Source: Flavobacteriales bacterium (GTDB lineage Bacteria; Bacteroidota; Bacteroidia; CAIKAF01). From it: DNA of 49,412 nt. Shown piece by piece: positions 27,996 to 37,190 of this stretch. The translations under genes were made by a program, and so were the position numbers. Every line of letters begins with the position of its first letter. Position 1 is the first letter of the stretch. Location of the stretch: positions 1-49,412 of the forward strand of contig JANWKQ010000025.1 of NCBI GenBank assembly GCA_025451295.1, read 5' to 3'. The notes under the pieces were generated by a model that worked only from the letters and a program-made list of their open reading frames with translations, was not told where the DNA came from and did no database searches.

Positions 27996-28627
27996 CTAAT
28001 TAGCATTAATCCATCTCTTACCGGCATCAATACATTGTCCACCCGGTCGTCTTTCAGAATTTTTTCATTAAAATCAACCAGACTTTTGGTCTCCTCATCC
28101 AGTAATTCATATGGGTCCATTACTTTTCCGCTCCACAAAACATTGTCTGCCACAATGAATCCACCTGGCCGAACACGGTCGAACACCAGGTCATAATAAA
28201 CCGAATAATTTTCTTTATCGGCGTCTATAAAAACAAGATCCCATGTCTCATCAAGGGAAGGGATAATTTTGCGAGCATCACCGATCAGAAATTCTATTTT
28301 TTCGGTTAATCCGGCCTGTGCAATATATTTCTCAGCGATCTCCGAAATTTCATCATTGATATCAATGGTGATCAACTTTCCCCCTTCTGCCAGACCATAA
28401 GCCATACAAATGGCAGAATAGCCGGTATAAGTGCCGATCTCCAAAATCCGTTTAGGCTTCATCATATGGCTAAAGCTCTCAAGCACCTTTCCCTGTAAAT
28501 GGCCACTTAGCATTCTTGGCCGAAGCACTTTGGCCCAGGTTTCCCGATGAAGGTCGGATAAAACAGTGCACTCTGGTTTGGAATGATCGATCGCATATTG
28601 TTCGATCTCTGCAGGTAAAAACTCCAT
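27986..28627 (-). CDS. Class I SAM-dependent O-methyltransferase
   Basis: The 213-residue enzyme belongs to the catechol/caffeoyl-CoA O-methyltransferase-like family (YrrM/TrmR group). SAM-binding motif I is ILEIGTYTGYSAICMAYGL near 60. The acidic loop TIDINDEI binds the ribose, and the metal-binding Asp is in LVFIDADKENY near 135, followed by GGFIVADNVLWSGKV. The ATG at 28627 gives a normal N-terminus; the 15 extra upstream residues of the longest frame (start 28672) are not family-like. Bacterial relatives methylate small phenolics or tRNA wobble uridine derivatives; the substrate here is open. It is divergent from the acyl-CoA ligase gene and convergent with tRNA-Leu. Confidence 0.88.
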   Translation of the reverse strand: MEFLPAEIEQYAIDHSKPECTVLSDLHRETWAKVLRPRMLSGHLQGKVLESFSHMMKPKRILEIGTYTGYSAICMAYGLAEGGKLITIDINDEISEIAEKYIAQAGLTEKIEFLIGDARKIIPSLDETWDLVFIDADKENYSVYYDLVFDRVRPGGFIVADNVLWSGKVMDPYELLDEETKSLVDFNEKILKDDRVDNVLMPVRDGLMLIRKR

Positions 28628-28790
28628 AGTTGATTCAGTTAAATTGAGGCAAATTAAAGACAATAAACCCAAATGCCTGATAGATTATTTTACCTAAAAA
28701 ATGTATTTTAATTTATCCCGGGCCAATAAGCCAAAAATCGCTTTTTTTTAGTATTTTCACCGCCTTAACTAAACTCTAAATTGCAGTATT

Positions 28791-30563
28791 ATGGACATTA
28801 CCAGGAATTTTGACCTGCTTACCAACCTTAAAGAAAATTACAATTTTCCACTAGCCATCTCAGGCAAAAAAAATGGCACATGGGCTAATTATAGCACCAA
28901 TGAATATGCGGACCACGTAAATAATATCAGTTATGGTTTGCTGGCCAAGGAAATTGGACGGGGTGATAAGGTAGCCATTATTTCTACCAACAGGCCGGAG
29001 TGGAATTTTGCGGATTTCGGTGCAAGTCAACTGGGATGTGTTACGGTTCCAATGTATCCAACCATTAGTGAAACAGATTATAAATATATTCTTAACAATG
29101 CCGAGGTAAAAGTTGTGTTCGTAGAGTCGATCGATATTTACAAAAAGATTGAAGCAGTAAAAAACGAGGTTCCTTCTCTAAAATACATTTATAGTTTCGA
29201 ACATATTCCCGGATTGCCATTATGGACAGAACTGTCCGAGATTGGAAAAGCTAATCCGGCACCGGAAAAAGTAACAGAACTGAAGGGGCTTGTTCGACCG
29301 GAAGATCTGATGACGTTGATCTATACGTCTGGAACAACTGGCACTCCCAAAGGTGTAATGCTAACACATAATAACCTGATGGCCAACATCAGGGCAAGTC
29401 AGCATTTATTTCCATTTCCTCCGGGTAATAAGGTGTTGAGTTTTTTGCCACTCTGTCATATTTTCGAGAGAATGGTTTGTTATCTCTACCATTATAAAGG
29501 TATCGTAATCTACTATGCAGAAAGCATGGAAACCATTGCGGATAATTTAAAAGAGGTGACACCCGTTGCCTTCACTACTGTGCCCAGATTATTGGAAAAG
29601 GTGTACGACAAGATCGTGGCAAAAGGCCATACATTAAAAGGGGTGAAGAAAAAATTATTTTTCTGGGCATTGGCACTTGGACATAAATACGAATTGGGAA
29701 GAAAAAATGGTGGATGGTATCATACCAAACTAAAGATTGCTGATAAATTAATTTTTAGCAAATGGAGAGCTGCGTTGGGCGGCGAAGTGAAGATCATCGT
29801 ATCTGGTGCATCTGCTTTGCAGCCGCGGCTGGCCAGAGTTTTCACGGCCGCCGGAATTATCGTGCTGGAAGGTTATGGCCTTACTGAAACATCTCCGGTA
29901 ATTGCAGTGAATACTCCGGACGAAGAAGGAAGATGCTTCGGAACTGTGGGACTCGTAATTCCTGGTGTAACGGTGAAAATTGCGGCTGATGGTGAGATAT
30001 TGTGCAAGGGGCCAAATGTGATGCAGGGATATTATAAATTACCTGAAGCTACGAACGAGGCTATCGATGGTGAGGGATGGTTCCACACCGGTGATATTGG
30101 AACTTTTGTTGAGGATAAATATTTAAAGATCACGGATCGTAAAAAAGAAGTATTCAAAACCAGTGGTGGAAAATACATTGCTCCTCAACCGATGGAAAAT
30201 AAATTCAAGGAATCACCTTTTATCGAACAGATCATGGTGATCGGTGAAAATGAAAAATTTCCCGCTGCACTTATTACTCCCGCCTGGGATTATTTGAAAG
30301 GATGGTGTACCAAAAATGGCATCACTTTCGAGGGTAATGAGGACCTGGTGAAAAAGCCTGAAGTGCTTGCTGCATATCAGAAAGAGTTAGATTTTTATAA
30401 CACTGAATTTGGAAGCTGGGAAACCATTAAAAAGTTTCAATTGCTTCCGGGTGACTGGAGTATTGAAGGTGGGGAAATGACACCGACATTAAAACTCAAG
30501 CGTAAACCTATCCTTAGTAAGTATGCCAGATTTGTAGATACAATCTATAAATCGGATAATTAA
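28791..30563 (+). CDS. Long-chain fatty acid-CoA ligase (AMP-forming)
   Basis: The 590-residue enzyme activates long-chain fatty acids to acyl-CoA through acyl-AMP. Adenylate-forming motifs are present: the P-loop YTSGTTGTPKGVMLTH near 180, GYGLTETSPVIAVN near 362, the hinge region GWFHTGDIG near 425 and TDRKKEVFKTSGGKYIAP near 440. The size and the FKTSGGKYIAPQ form match the Bacteroidetes and eukaryote-like ACSL group rather than E. coli FadD. The lid domain (about 445-590) is complete. It is a stand-alone gene with no beta-oxidation genes nearby. It could serve phospholipid recycling as well as degradation. No exact promoter box was found; TATTTTCA lies upstream. Confidence 0.93.
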   Translation: MDITRNFDLLTNLKENYNFPLAISGKKNGTWANYSTNEYADHVNNISYGLLAKEIGRGDKVAIISTNRPEWNFADFGASQLGCVTVPMYPTISETDYKYILNNAEVKVVFVESIDIYKKIEAVKNEVPSLKYIYSFEHIPGLPLWTELSEIGKANPAPEKVTELKGLVRPEDLMTLIYTSGTTGTPKGVMLTHNNLMANIRASQHLFPFPPGNKVLSFLPLCHIFERMVCYLYHYKGIVIYYAESMETIADNLKEVTPVAFTTVPRLLEKVYDKIVAKGHTLKGVKKKLFFWALALGHKYELGRKNGGWYHTKLKIADKLIFSKWRAALGGEVKIIVSGASALQPRLARVFTAAGIIVLEGYGLTETSPVIAVNTPDEEGRCFGTVGLVIPGVTVKIAADGEILCKGPNVMQGYYKLPEATNEAIDGEGWFHTGDIGTFVEDKYLKITDRKKEVFKTSGGKYIAPQPMENKFKESPFIEQIMVIGENEKFPAALITPAWDYLKGWCTKNGITFEGNEDLVKKPEVLAAYQKELDFYNTEFGSWETIKKFQLLPGDWSIEGGEMTPTLKLKRKPILSKYARFVDTIYKSDN

Positions 30564-30626
30564 CTAATACTTTTACGAATTAAGGGTTAAAAAGAAACCT
30601 TTCCTCTGAGATTGGGGCTAATGCTT

Positions 30627-30648
30627 TTTTTATCAACTTTTTATCAAC
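30627..30648 (+). repeat. Tandem 11-bp direct repeat
   Basis: TTTTTATCAAC occurs twice back to back (30627-30637, 30638-30648), about 70-90 bp upstream of the promoter of the lamin-tail/CotH genes. The same 11-mer also occurs once upstream of the globin gene (8077-8087). It could be an operator or chance in AT-rich DNA. Confidence 0.4.
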
Positions 30649-30714
30649 CACTGGGTTCCTTCATATCCGGGCTGAATTTTCAGAATTTATTGCCAGATAG
30701 TACATGTTTAGGCA

Positions 30715-30746
30715 TTTGCATTATTACGATTAGTTTATATATTTGT
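30715..30746 (+). promoter_or_regulatory. Promoter of the lamin-tail/CotH gene pair
   Basis: TTTG (30715-30718), a 20-nt spacer and TATATTTG (30739-30746) make a near-ideal Bacteroidetes housekeeping promoter. The start codon is 26 nt downstream, so the leader is about 19 nt. Confidence 0.78.
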
Positions 30747-30771
30747 TATGTTTACGAGGTAGTAATCCCCT

Positions 30772-32052
30772 ATGAAGAAAATTCTATTTATTTTTTCCTT
30801 TCTGATCTTCCAAGTTTCTAATGGACAGGGGCTTACAATTACTGAAATTAACTATAATTCCGATTCCACCCAAAATCCAGGTGATTGGTTTGAGCTGTAC
30901 AATCCTACGGGGTCTGCCATTGATCTTTCTCTATACAGGTTGAGAGACAGCAGCGCCACGGGATTATATCTCGTACAACCAGGTGTAAGTATCCCCGCAG
31001 GTGGCTATCTTGTTTTTTGTACTGACACCCAGGCCTTTGATGCCATTTATAATATTACAAACCGTATCGGTAATCTTGGGTATGGGCTTAATAACAAGGC
31101 GGACGGGATACGAATTTATGATAACACCAATGCCTTTTTATTTCAGGTATTTTTTCAGGATTCCCTCCCCTGGCCCATTGGTGCTGATGGCTGGGGAAGG
31201 ACACTGGAGATCATTAATCCGTTGACGAATCCTGATGATCCTCTCAATTGGAGAACTGGTTGTGTCCTCGGTTCGCCTGGTGCAGCCTATACAGCTTGTG
31301 TCAACGAAACGCTAGTTGTTAGCGAAGTCAACTATAAATCTTCACCAACAGAAAATGCAGGAGATTGGTTCGAGATCCGTAACATTGGTTCCACCTCCAT
31401 CAACATTGGCAATTACGGGGTAAGAAATCACAAAAACGAGCTTCATTATCTGATCCCAGCCGGAACAATCCTTGCCCCGCAGGAAATGGTGGTGGTATAT
31501 AATACACCAGCCTTATTCAATGCGCAGTTCCCATTTTTACTGAATAAGGTTGGGCCATTCCTCTTTGGTTTAGATGGTGATGGCGATGCCATCAGACTTT
31601 ACAATGCCGCAGATAAGATCATATTTTCGGTTTTTTATGATGATGATACTCCTTGGGATAATACCCCGGACGGGTTTGGTTATACCCTCGAAGCGGATAC
31701 CTTGTTCAATTTTTCCAGGGATGTTTGTGATGCAAGTTCCTGGTTTGCAGGATGTCCTGAAGGCTCGCCAGGTAAAAAATATAATCCGGATTGTCTGGGT
31801 GGTATCAGTTCCCAACCTGAGATTGGAATATCCGTTTTCCCTAATCCGGCATCGCAATTTATTCAGGTTGATTTTCAAATAGTTCCAGATTCCTGGACGT
31901 TGAAAATTTACAATACACTGGGTCAGCAAATTATAAATTTAGTGGATCAATCTATGGTGAAGGTTGACAACCTCTCCAATGGAACTTACATCTTAGAAAT
32001 ACAAACCCCAACAGTTGTTACCAGAACAAAAATACTCATAGCTCATGATTAA
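30772..32052 (+). CDS. Secreted protein with two lamin-tail domains and T9SS sorting domain
   Basis: The 426-residue protein has a signal peptide (1-18, ending VSNGQ) and two lamin-tail (LTD) domains, about 20-165 and 180-340. Both begin with a similar strand (ITEINYNSDSTQNPGDWFEL; VSEVNYKSSPTENAGDWFEI) and end with W..GC....GSPG. A type A T9SS sorting domain closes the protein (about 355-426, ISVFPNPASQFIQVDF). LTD domains are Ig-like modules found in bacterial secreted nucleases and CotH-type proteins and are thought to bind surfaces, membranes or partners. The gene overlaps the next by 8 bp, and the next protein also has an LTD domain, so the two probably work together. Confidence 0.9.
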   Translation: MKKILFIFSFLIFQVSNGQGLTITEINYNSDSTQNPGDWFELYNPTGSAIDLSLYRLRDSSATGLYLVQPGVSIPAGGYLVFCTDTQAFDAIYNITNRIGNLGYGLNNKADGIRIYDNTNAFLFQVFFQDSLPWPIGADGWGRTLEIINPLTNPDDPLNWRTGCVLGSPGAAYTACVNETLVVSEVNYKSSPTENAGDWFEIRNIGSTSINIGNYGVRNHKNELHYLIPAGTILAPQEMVVVYNTPALFNAQFPFLLNKVGPFLFGLDGDGDAIRLYNAADKIIFSVFYDDDTPWDNTPDGFGYTLEADTLFNFSRDVCDASSWFAGCPEGSPGKKYNPDCLGGISSQPEIGISVFPNPASQFIQVDFQIVPDSWTLKIYNTLGQQIINLVDQSMVKVDNLSNGTYILEIQTPTVVTRTKILIAHD

Positions 32053-34804
32053 ATTTAAACCCCTTACCCTCATTGCTTTAGCATTTATCTGTTGGCAAAC
32101 TGCCAAGAGCCAGATATTGATCAATGAATATTCCTGCGCCAATTATTCAGGGCCCACGGATAATTTCGGGAATTCGCCTGACTGGATTGAGTTATATAAC
32201 GCTGGTGGGGCTCCGGTGAATCTTTCAACTTATTTTTTGAGTGATAAATTGACCAATCCGCTCAAATGGCAATGTCCTAACATCAATATTAATCCAGGCC
32301 AGCGAATTACTTTCTGGGCCTCTAATCAGAACATCATTGTTGGAACCAACTATCATACAAACTTCAAACTTACTCAAAGCGAAGGCGGCGATGTTGTGAT
32401 GCTTTCTGATAATATGGCCAACATTCTGGATCTGGTTACTATTCAGCCGATGCAACGGGATGATTCGAGAGCAAGAAGCGTTGATGGTGGAGCTACCTGG
32501 GCGGTATGTACAACTCCCACTTTTGGAACTGCGAATGGTGCTAGTTTTACAACCTACGCTACCACCCCAAGCATGAATATGGCACCCGGAAATTATGGAG
32601 GTGCGATTGCCGTTACATTATCAACTCCTGATCCTTTGATCACCATTCGTTATACCACCAACGGATCTGAACCAACGGGTGCATCAACCGCCTACGCGGG
32701 CCCAATTGCCGTTGGAGCAACAACTGTTATTCGTGCAAAAGCATTTTCATCCAACCCCGCAGTTTTACCAAGTTTCATGGAGACTAACACCTATTTCATT
32801 GGTGTAAATCACTCTATTCCGATCGTTTCCATTTGTTCACAGGATTATACCAATCTTTTCAGCAGTTCCATGTGGGAAATCTATTCTTCACTCGAGTACT
32901 TTGATGCAAATGATATCTTTCAGTTCGAAAGTTATGGGTCCGTGGATCCTCATGGAAACGACTCCTGGGCTTTCCCACAAAAAGGAATCGATTATACAAC
33001 ACAGGATGAAGAAGGATATGACAATGAATTGGATTACCAGATTTTTGATGGATCTTCCAGACCAAGTTTTAGAAAGATCATACTAAAAGCAGGCGCCTCT
33101 GATAATTATCCATTTGCAGGTGGCCCCGGATGTCATTTAAGAGATGGATTTGTACAGAGCTATGCATTTAAGATAGGATTAAACATGGATGGCCGCAGAT
33201 TGGAACATTGTATTTTATATGTCAATGGCCAGTATTGGGGTGTATATGAAATCAGAGAAAAAGCGAATGATGCCGACTATACTGATTATTACTACGGTCA
33301 GGAATCAAATGAAATTGATGTTCTTCAATATTGGGGAGGATTGGACGTAAAATATGGTTCTGCTACTGACTGGGGTAATTTCTATAATTACGTAACCACT
33401 AACAGTATGGCAGTTCAGGCCAATTATGATGTGGCTGCAGGTTGGATCAATGTGATGAGTGTAATCGATTATTATATCTACAATACATACGTCGTGAACA
33501 GCGACTGGATCAACTGGAACAGCGCGTGGTGGAGAGGTTATGGAAGCCCTGCTGTAGCATGGAAATATACCATGTGGGATATGGACAATACCTACAACCT
33601 GGGACAGAATTATAGTGGATGGCCAAGCACCGGCTTCGGTGGTGATCCTTGTGACCTGGATGCCATATTTCAAAATGCCGGCGCCAATATGGGACATATG
33701 GACATATTCAATTCTTTAATGAATAATCCAGGATTCAGAAATTTATTTGTAACACGTTATGCAGAGCTATTATCTGGTCCGCTTACCTGTCCTGAGATCA
33801 ATGCACATCTGGATAGTATTGTGAATGTATTGACTCCTGAAATGCCTGGACAGATTGCCCGCTGGGGTGGTTCCATGGCAGGCTGGAATAACAACCTTAC
33901 CTTTCTTAGAAATGAAGTCAATGGAAGATGCAACGTAATCACGCAGGGTGCCATTAATTGTTATAATGTTACCGGACCTTATGATGTAGTTGTAGTAGTT
34001 GACCCACCATTAACAGGAAATGTAACTTTTCTGGGTACCCCAATAGCGAACTACCCATGGTCTGGTACTTATTTTGGAACTACGGTGATTGATATGCAGG
34101 CCGCAGCTTCAATGGGGTGGAATTTCGACTACTGGGAATTGAATAACCATGTAGTAGCACCTAATCAGTTTGCAACGGATGTAACATTTACACTGAATGC
34201 AAATGATACAATTATTGCACATTTTACTCAACCTGATTCGTTGAAAATCATGTATCGGGTGCAACCACCATTAACCGGACAGATCAACACGAATGGGTTT
34301 ACAATACCCACTTATCCATATACAGATAATGTAGCACCGGGTGAAGTTTATACATTAGCAGCAATCCCTGCAACAGATTATACTTTTGATCACTGGCAAT
34401 TGAACAATCATGTGATCAATCCTTCAACCACTGATTCTTTAGGAAGTATTACCGTGTCACAATCGGATACCGTGATTGCCTGGTTCAAGAAATTACCTCC
34501 AGTTCCCGAGCCTTATATTGAACCACCAACAATTTATATTCCGAATTCATTTACACCGAATGGTGACGACCTGAATGACTTTTTTGAAGTATATTTTAAC
34601 GACCGTATCAAAGACATTCATGTTGAAATTTATGACAGATGGGGATTAAGATTATTCTCCTCGTCGGATAAATATTTCAAATGGGATGGTAAATTCAAAG
34701 GACAACTATTGCCGCAGGCAGTATATGCATATAAGCTTACGTACAAGGATGATGAAAAGAATTATGATCAGACCTTGTATGGGCATATAACCTTGCTAAG
34801 GTAA
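32045..34804 (+). CDS. Secreted CotH-kinase family protein with LTD, chitobiase-like and type B sorting domains
   Basis: The 919-residue protein has a signal peptide (1-22) and an LTD domain (about 24-160). A chitobiase-C-terminal-like module (about 170-240, IRYTTNGSEPTGAS) and a CotH-kinase domain (about 250-650) follow. The CotH domain shows YVNGQYWGVYEIREKAN for the nucleotide pocket and WDMDNTYNLG for the metal-binding D-x-D. Two bacterial repeat modules (about 660-735 and 740-815, each with FDYWELNNH or FDHWQLNNH) precede a gliding-motility-associated type B sorting domain (about 830-919, PNSFTPNGDDLNDFFEV). CotH proteins are atypical protein kinases known from spore coats; here it would act at the cell surface. 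Confidence 0.9.
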   Translation: MIKFKPLTLIALAFICWQTAKSQILINEYSCANYSGPTDNFGNSPDWIELYNAGGAPVNLSTYFLSDKLTNPLKWQCPNININPGQRITFWASNQNIIVGTNYHTNFKLTQSEGGDVVMLSDNMANILDLVTIQPMQRDDSRARSVDGGATWAVCTTPTFGTANGASFTTYATTPSMNMAPGNYGGAIAVTLSTPDPLITIRYTTNGSEPTGASTAYAGPIAVGATTVIRAKAFSSNPAVLPSFMETNTYFIGVNHSIPIVSICSQDYTNLFSSSMWEIYSSLEYFDANDIFQFESYGSVDPHGNDSWAFPQKGIDYTTQDEEGYDNELDYQIFDGSSRPSFRKIILKAGASDNYPFAGGPGCHLRDGFVQSYAFKIGLNMDGRRLEHCILYVNGQYWGVYEIREKANDADYTDYYYGQESNEIDVLQYWGGLDVKYGSATDWGNFYNYVTTNSMAVQANYDVAAGWINVMSVIDYYIYNTYVVNSDWINWNSAWWRGYGSPAVAWKYTMWDMDNTYNLGQNYSGWPSTGFGGDPCDLDAIFQNAGANMGHMDIFNSLMNNPGFRNLFVTRYAELLSGPLTCPEINAHLDSIVNVLTPEMPGQIARWGGSMAGWNNNLTFLRNEVNGRCNVITQGAINCYNVTGPYDVVVVVDPPLTGNVTFLGTPIANYPWSGTYFGTTVIDMQAAASMGWNFDYWELNNHVVAPNQFATDVTFTLNANDTIIAHFTQPDSLKIMYRVQPPLTGQINTNGFTIPTYPYTDNVAPGEVYTLAAIPATDYTFDHWQLNNHVINPSTTDSLGSITVSQSDTVIAWFKKLPPVPEPYIEPPTIYIPNSFTPNGDDLNDFFEVYFNDRIKDIHVEIYDRWGLRLFSSSDKYFKWDGKFKGQLLPQAVYAYKLTYKDDEKNYDQTLYGHITLLR

Positions 34805-34965
34805 AGTTACACGGATGTACCGGTTTGATTTCTTGAAAAATGATCAGGCCCTGCCTCAGTATATATTGTTTTCTACTCATAAAAACCTTCTAAAAGGAAT
34901 TAAATTTTCTTTTTATTCGCGTAAGTTTTTAATTTTAAACCCGTCTAAAGCTAATTCTACTCGCA

Positions 34966-35370
34966 ATGAGCAACAATAAACTAGTTTTCGTATTTGCTAT
35001 GGCCCTTAGTGCTCTGGCGGTTGGTTGCAGCAAACCAGCCGGGGAAGGTGGTACCTCCAAAATAAAGGGTAAAATATATATCAGGGATTACAACAGCACC
35101 TTTACTATTCTTCAAGCCTCCTATTTTGCGATGGAAGAAAGGGTTTATATCATTTACGGTGATGAAACCTTTTATGGTGATGACATCAGGACCAGTTATG
35201 ATGGCTCCTACGAGTTTGGCTATTTAAGACCAGGTACCTATCGCATTTTTGCCTATTCAAAAGATTCTACACTCAGCACACCGGGTGGTTTATTTCCGGT
35301 GATTGATACCGTCGAAATAACTGAGGAATATCAAACCGTTGAGTTGCCCACCATGTTCCTTTTAAAATAA
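34966..35370 (+). CDS. Small lipoprotein of unknown function
   Basis: The 134-residue protein has a type II signal peptide with lipobox ALAVGC (Cys21), so it should be lipid-anchored. The mature part looks like a carboxypeptidase-regulatory-like or transthyretin-like beta-sandwich (SYDGSYEFGYLRPGTYRIFAYSKD), a module common on Bacteroidetes surface proteins. No catalytic residues are evident. It is the first gene of a tight four-gene run: the next start is 2 bp after its stop. It follows the CotH gene by 161 bp and may have its own promoter, though no exact -7 box was seen. Co-function with the CotH protein is inferred from position. Confidence 0.72.
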   Translation: MSNNKLVFVFAMALSALAVGCSKPAGEGGTSKIKGKIYIRDYNSTFTILQASYFAMEERVYIIYGDETFYGDDIRTSYDGSYEFGYLRPGTYRIFAYSKDSTLSTPGGLFPVIDTVEITEEYQTVELPTMFLLK

Positions 35371-35372
35371 AT

Positions 35373-35858
35373 ATGAAAATACTATCTACTATATTATTAT
35401 TTTCAATCACAGGCCTTCTGTTTTCCCAGTCGAAAAAGGACCTGAAAGACGCCGGGATTATTTCAAGAACAGAAAAGACCAGCAAAGTTGAAAAAAAGAC
35501 CACCATTACCTTCGTCGAGTCAGTTGAGAAGTATGATGACAATGGAAATAAAATGGAGGTGATTGAATATAAAAGTGACGGTGATATAAAAGTATACACC
35601 CAGTTTGAATATAATGACAAGGGAAAACTGGTGAAGGAAACAGAGATTGACCCGTTGAGTAAAAAAACAAAATCCACCGTTGAGTATTCTTATAGTGACG
35701 ACGATAAATTAATCAAGGAAGGGTATTACAATAAAAAAAATGAATTGGTAAAAACAGTTGAGTATACTTATGATGGTAAAATAAAAACGGAGAAGAAAGT
35801 AACGAATGCTGCAGGAAAAGTAATTGAAACCAAAACCTATTCTTACGAGAAAAAATAA
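35373..35858 (+). CDS. Exported YD-like repeat protein
   Basis: The 161-residue protein has a signal peptide (1-18, ending LLFSQ). Its mature part is built from short charged beta-hairpin repeats of about 20-25 residues, each with a Y-x-D/N-x-x-G/N turn (KYDDNGNKMEVIEYK, EYNDKGKLVKETEID, SYSDDDKLIKEGYY, TYDGKIKTEKKV). These resemble RHS/YD or MORN-type repeats, and the protein is probably periplasmic. It lies between the lipoprotein (2 bp gap) and the DUF4956 gene, with which its stop shares one base (TAATG). Its function is unknown. The repeats and context suggest a structural or binding part of the module rather than an enzyme. Confidence 0.7.
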   Translation: MKILSTILLFSITGLLFSQSKKDLKDAGIISRTEKTSKVEKKTTITFVESVEKYDDNGNKMEVIEYKSDGDIKVYTQFEYNDKGKLVKETEIDPLSKKTKSTVEYSYSDDDKLIKEGYYNKKNELVKTVEYTYDGKIKTEKKVTNAAGKVIETKTYSYEKK

Positions 35859-36532
35859 TGAAATTGAATGTAGGCTTATTCAGTAGTTTCTTCGACATAC
35901 CTGCTTTAACCGCAACAGGAGATTTATTAATTGCTTTTTCCATTCATCTGGCCGTATTGCTTATCCTCATTTTTGGGATTTACTATACCTCCTATCGAAG
36001 AAAGAATTTTGTATTTACTTTTTTTCTCATTGGCCTCATCGTATTTTTTCTTTCGTATGTAATGAGCAAACTCGATTTGAATATGGGATTTGGTCTGGGT
36101 CTATTCGCCATTTTTGGTATTATTCGATATAGGACAGACCTGATCCCCATTAGGGAAATGACTTATTTATTTATCATTATCGGATTAAGTGTATTGAACG
36201 GTCTTACTAAGAATACCATGTCATTTGCAGAGGCGTCCGTTCTTAATTTACTAACTGTAGGATCTGTTTTTGTTTTCGAAAAAGTGCTCAACCTGAGAAC
36301 GGAATCTTTTAAAATAATTGTATACGAAAAGTTAGACTTGTTAAAACCTGGACAGGAAGAACAGCTTCTGTTTGACATTCGGGAAAGAACAGGTATTCCT
36401 GCTGAAAAAGTAGATGTGATCAAATTCAATTTTACCAAGAACAATGCAATTATTAAAGTCCACTACCATTCAAAGAAATTCGAAAATGGCAATGATGGCT
36501 CAATGATGAATGATGATGGCGACGATGATTAA
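35858..36532 (+). CDS. DUF4956 membrane protein
   Basis: The 224-residue protein has four membrane segments (about 22-45, 50-70, 77-95 and 100-140). The conserved DUF4956 centre includes GFGLGLFAIFGIIRYRTDLIP and EMTYLFIIIGLSVLNGL. A cytoplasmic C-terminal domain (about 150-205) has a ferredoxin-like pattern, then an acidic tail (NDDGDDD). In other bacteria DUF4956 genes often neighbour a VTC-type polyphosphate polymerase domain gene and a CotH gene, which suggests a shared envelope role. The CotH gene is present here, but a VTC protein is not. Start and stop overlap both neighbours, implying coupled translation. The biochemical function is unknown. Confidence 0.88.
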   Translation: MKLNVGLFSSFFDIPALTATGDLLIAFSIHLAVLLILIFGIYYTSYRRKNFVFTFFLIGLIVFFLSYVMSKLDLNMGFGLGLFAIFGIIRYRTDLIPIREMTYLFIIIGLSVLNGLTKNTMSFAEASVLNLLTVGSVFVFEKVLNLRTESFKIIVYEKLDLLKPGQEEQLLFDIRERTGIPAEKVDVIKFNFTKNNAIIKVHYHSKKFENGNDGSMMNDDGDDD

Positions 36533-37190
36533 AAAGTGGACCAGCATCTGTTTATTCCTTCTATCTGCCAATATATACAGTCAGGCCATTGATGATTTTG
36601 GAACCTGGTGGGGTATAGAGGTCCGTAAAACATTCCTTACCGACTTCAGGGCATCTTTCGCATTTGAAACGCGATTGAATCAAAACTCATCTAATGTCAA
36701 GAATGTTTTTATCAATCCGGCTTTAAGATATGCTCCTTTGAAATGGTTGTATGTTGGTACAGGGTATCGGTTCGACAATCGCTACCAGCAAGCTGACCGG
36801 TATTTTACTCAACGACACCGGGTCAATCTGGATCTTGGATTTGTATATGAAATCAAACGTTTTGAATTTGAATATCGAAACCGTTTTCAGCTTCAGTGGG
36901 AAGATTATTATTCAAATAAGGTTGAATATCCCCTCATGTTTAGCCGGCATCAGCTGGCGGCATCTTTTAAATGGCCGCAATTACCTTTTACTTCCTCTGT
37001 AAGTGGTGAACTATGGTTACCGGTGATACAAAACACGGAGTTAAGCAAATTCAGATTCATCTTGTGTCAGGAATATAGACTGCAAAAACTGCATAGATTC
37101 CAGCTTAGGTTTGTATTTCAAACAGATCTAAGTACCCCCGAACCTATCCGGGATTATATTATTTCTACCAGATATATATTTTCTTTTTAG
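36525..37190 (+). CDS. DUF2490 outer-membrane beta-barrel-like protein
   Basis: The 221-residue protein starts at the ATG at 36525, overlapping the DUF4956 gene by 8 bp; this gives the signal peptide MIKKWTSICLFLLSANIYSQ. Several in-frame ATGs within 15 bp upstream are less likely. The mature part is a run of amphipathic strands typical of DUF2490 (GTWWGIEVRKTF; RYAPLKWLYVGTGYRFDNRY; FQLQWEDYY) and ends with an aromatic residue (ISTRYIFSF), the outer-membrane barrel signal. It is the last gene of the 34.9-37.2 kb run and may be its outer-membrane component. Its stop overlaps the convergent next gene by 4 bp. Confidence 0.85.
   Translation: MIKKWTSICLFLLSANIYSQAIDDFGTWWGIEVRKTFLTDFRASFAFETRLNQNSSNVKNVFINPALRYAPLKWLYVGTGYRFDNRYQQADRYFTQRHRVNLDLGFVYEIKRFEFEYRNRFQLQWEDYYSNKVEYPLMFSRHQLAASFKWPQLPFTSSVSGELWLPVIQNTELSKFRFILCQEYRLQKLHRFQLRFVFQTDLSTPEPIRDYIISTRYIFSF

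Noticed and set aside
30612-30821. Small coding region before the lamin-tail gene
   Set aside because: It runs through the promoter at 30715-30746 and into the next gene, and its residues look like random AT-rich translation.
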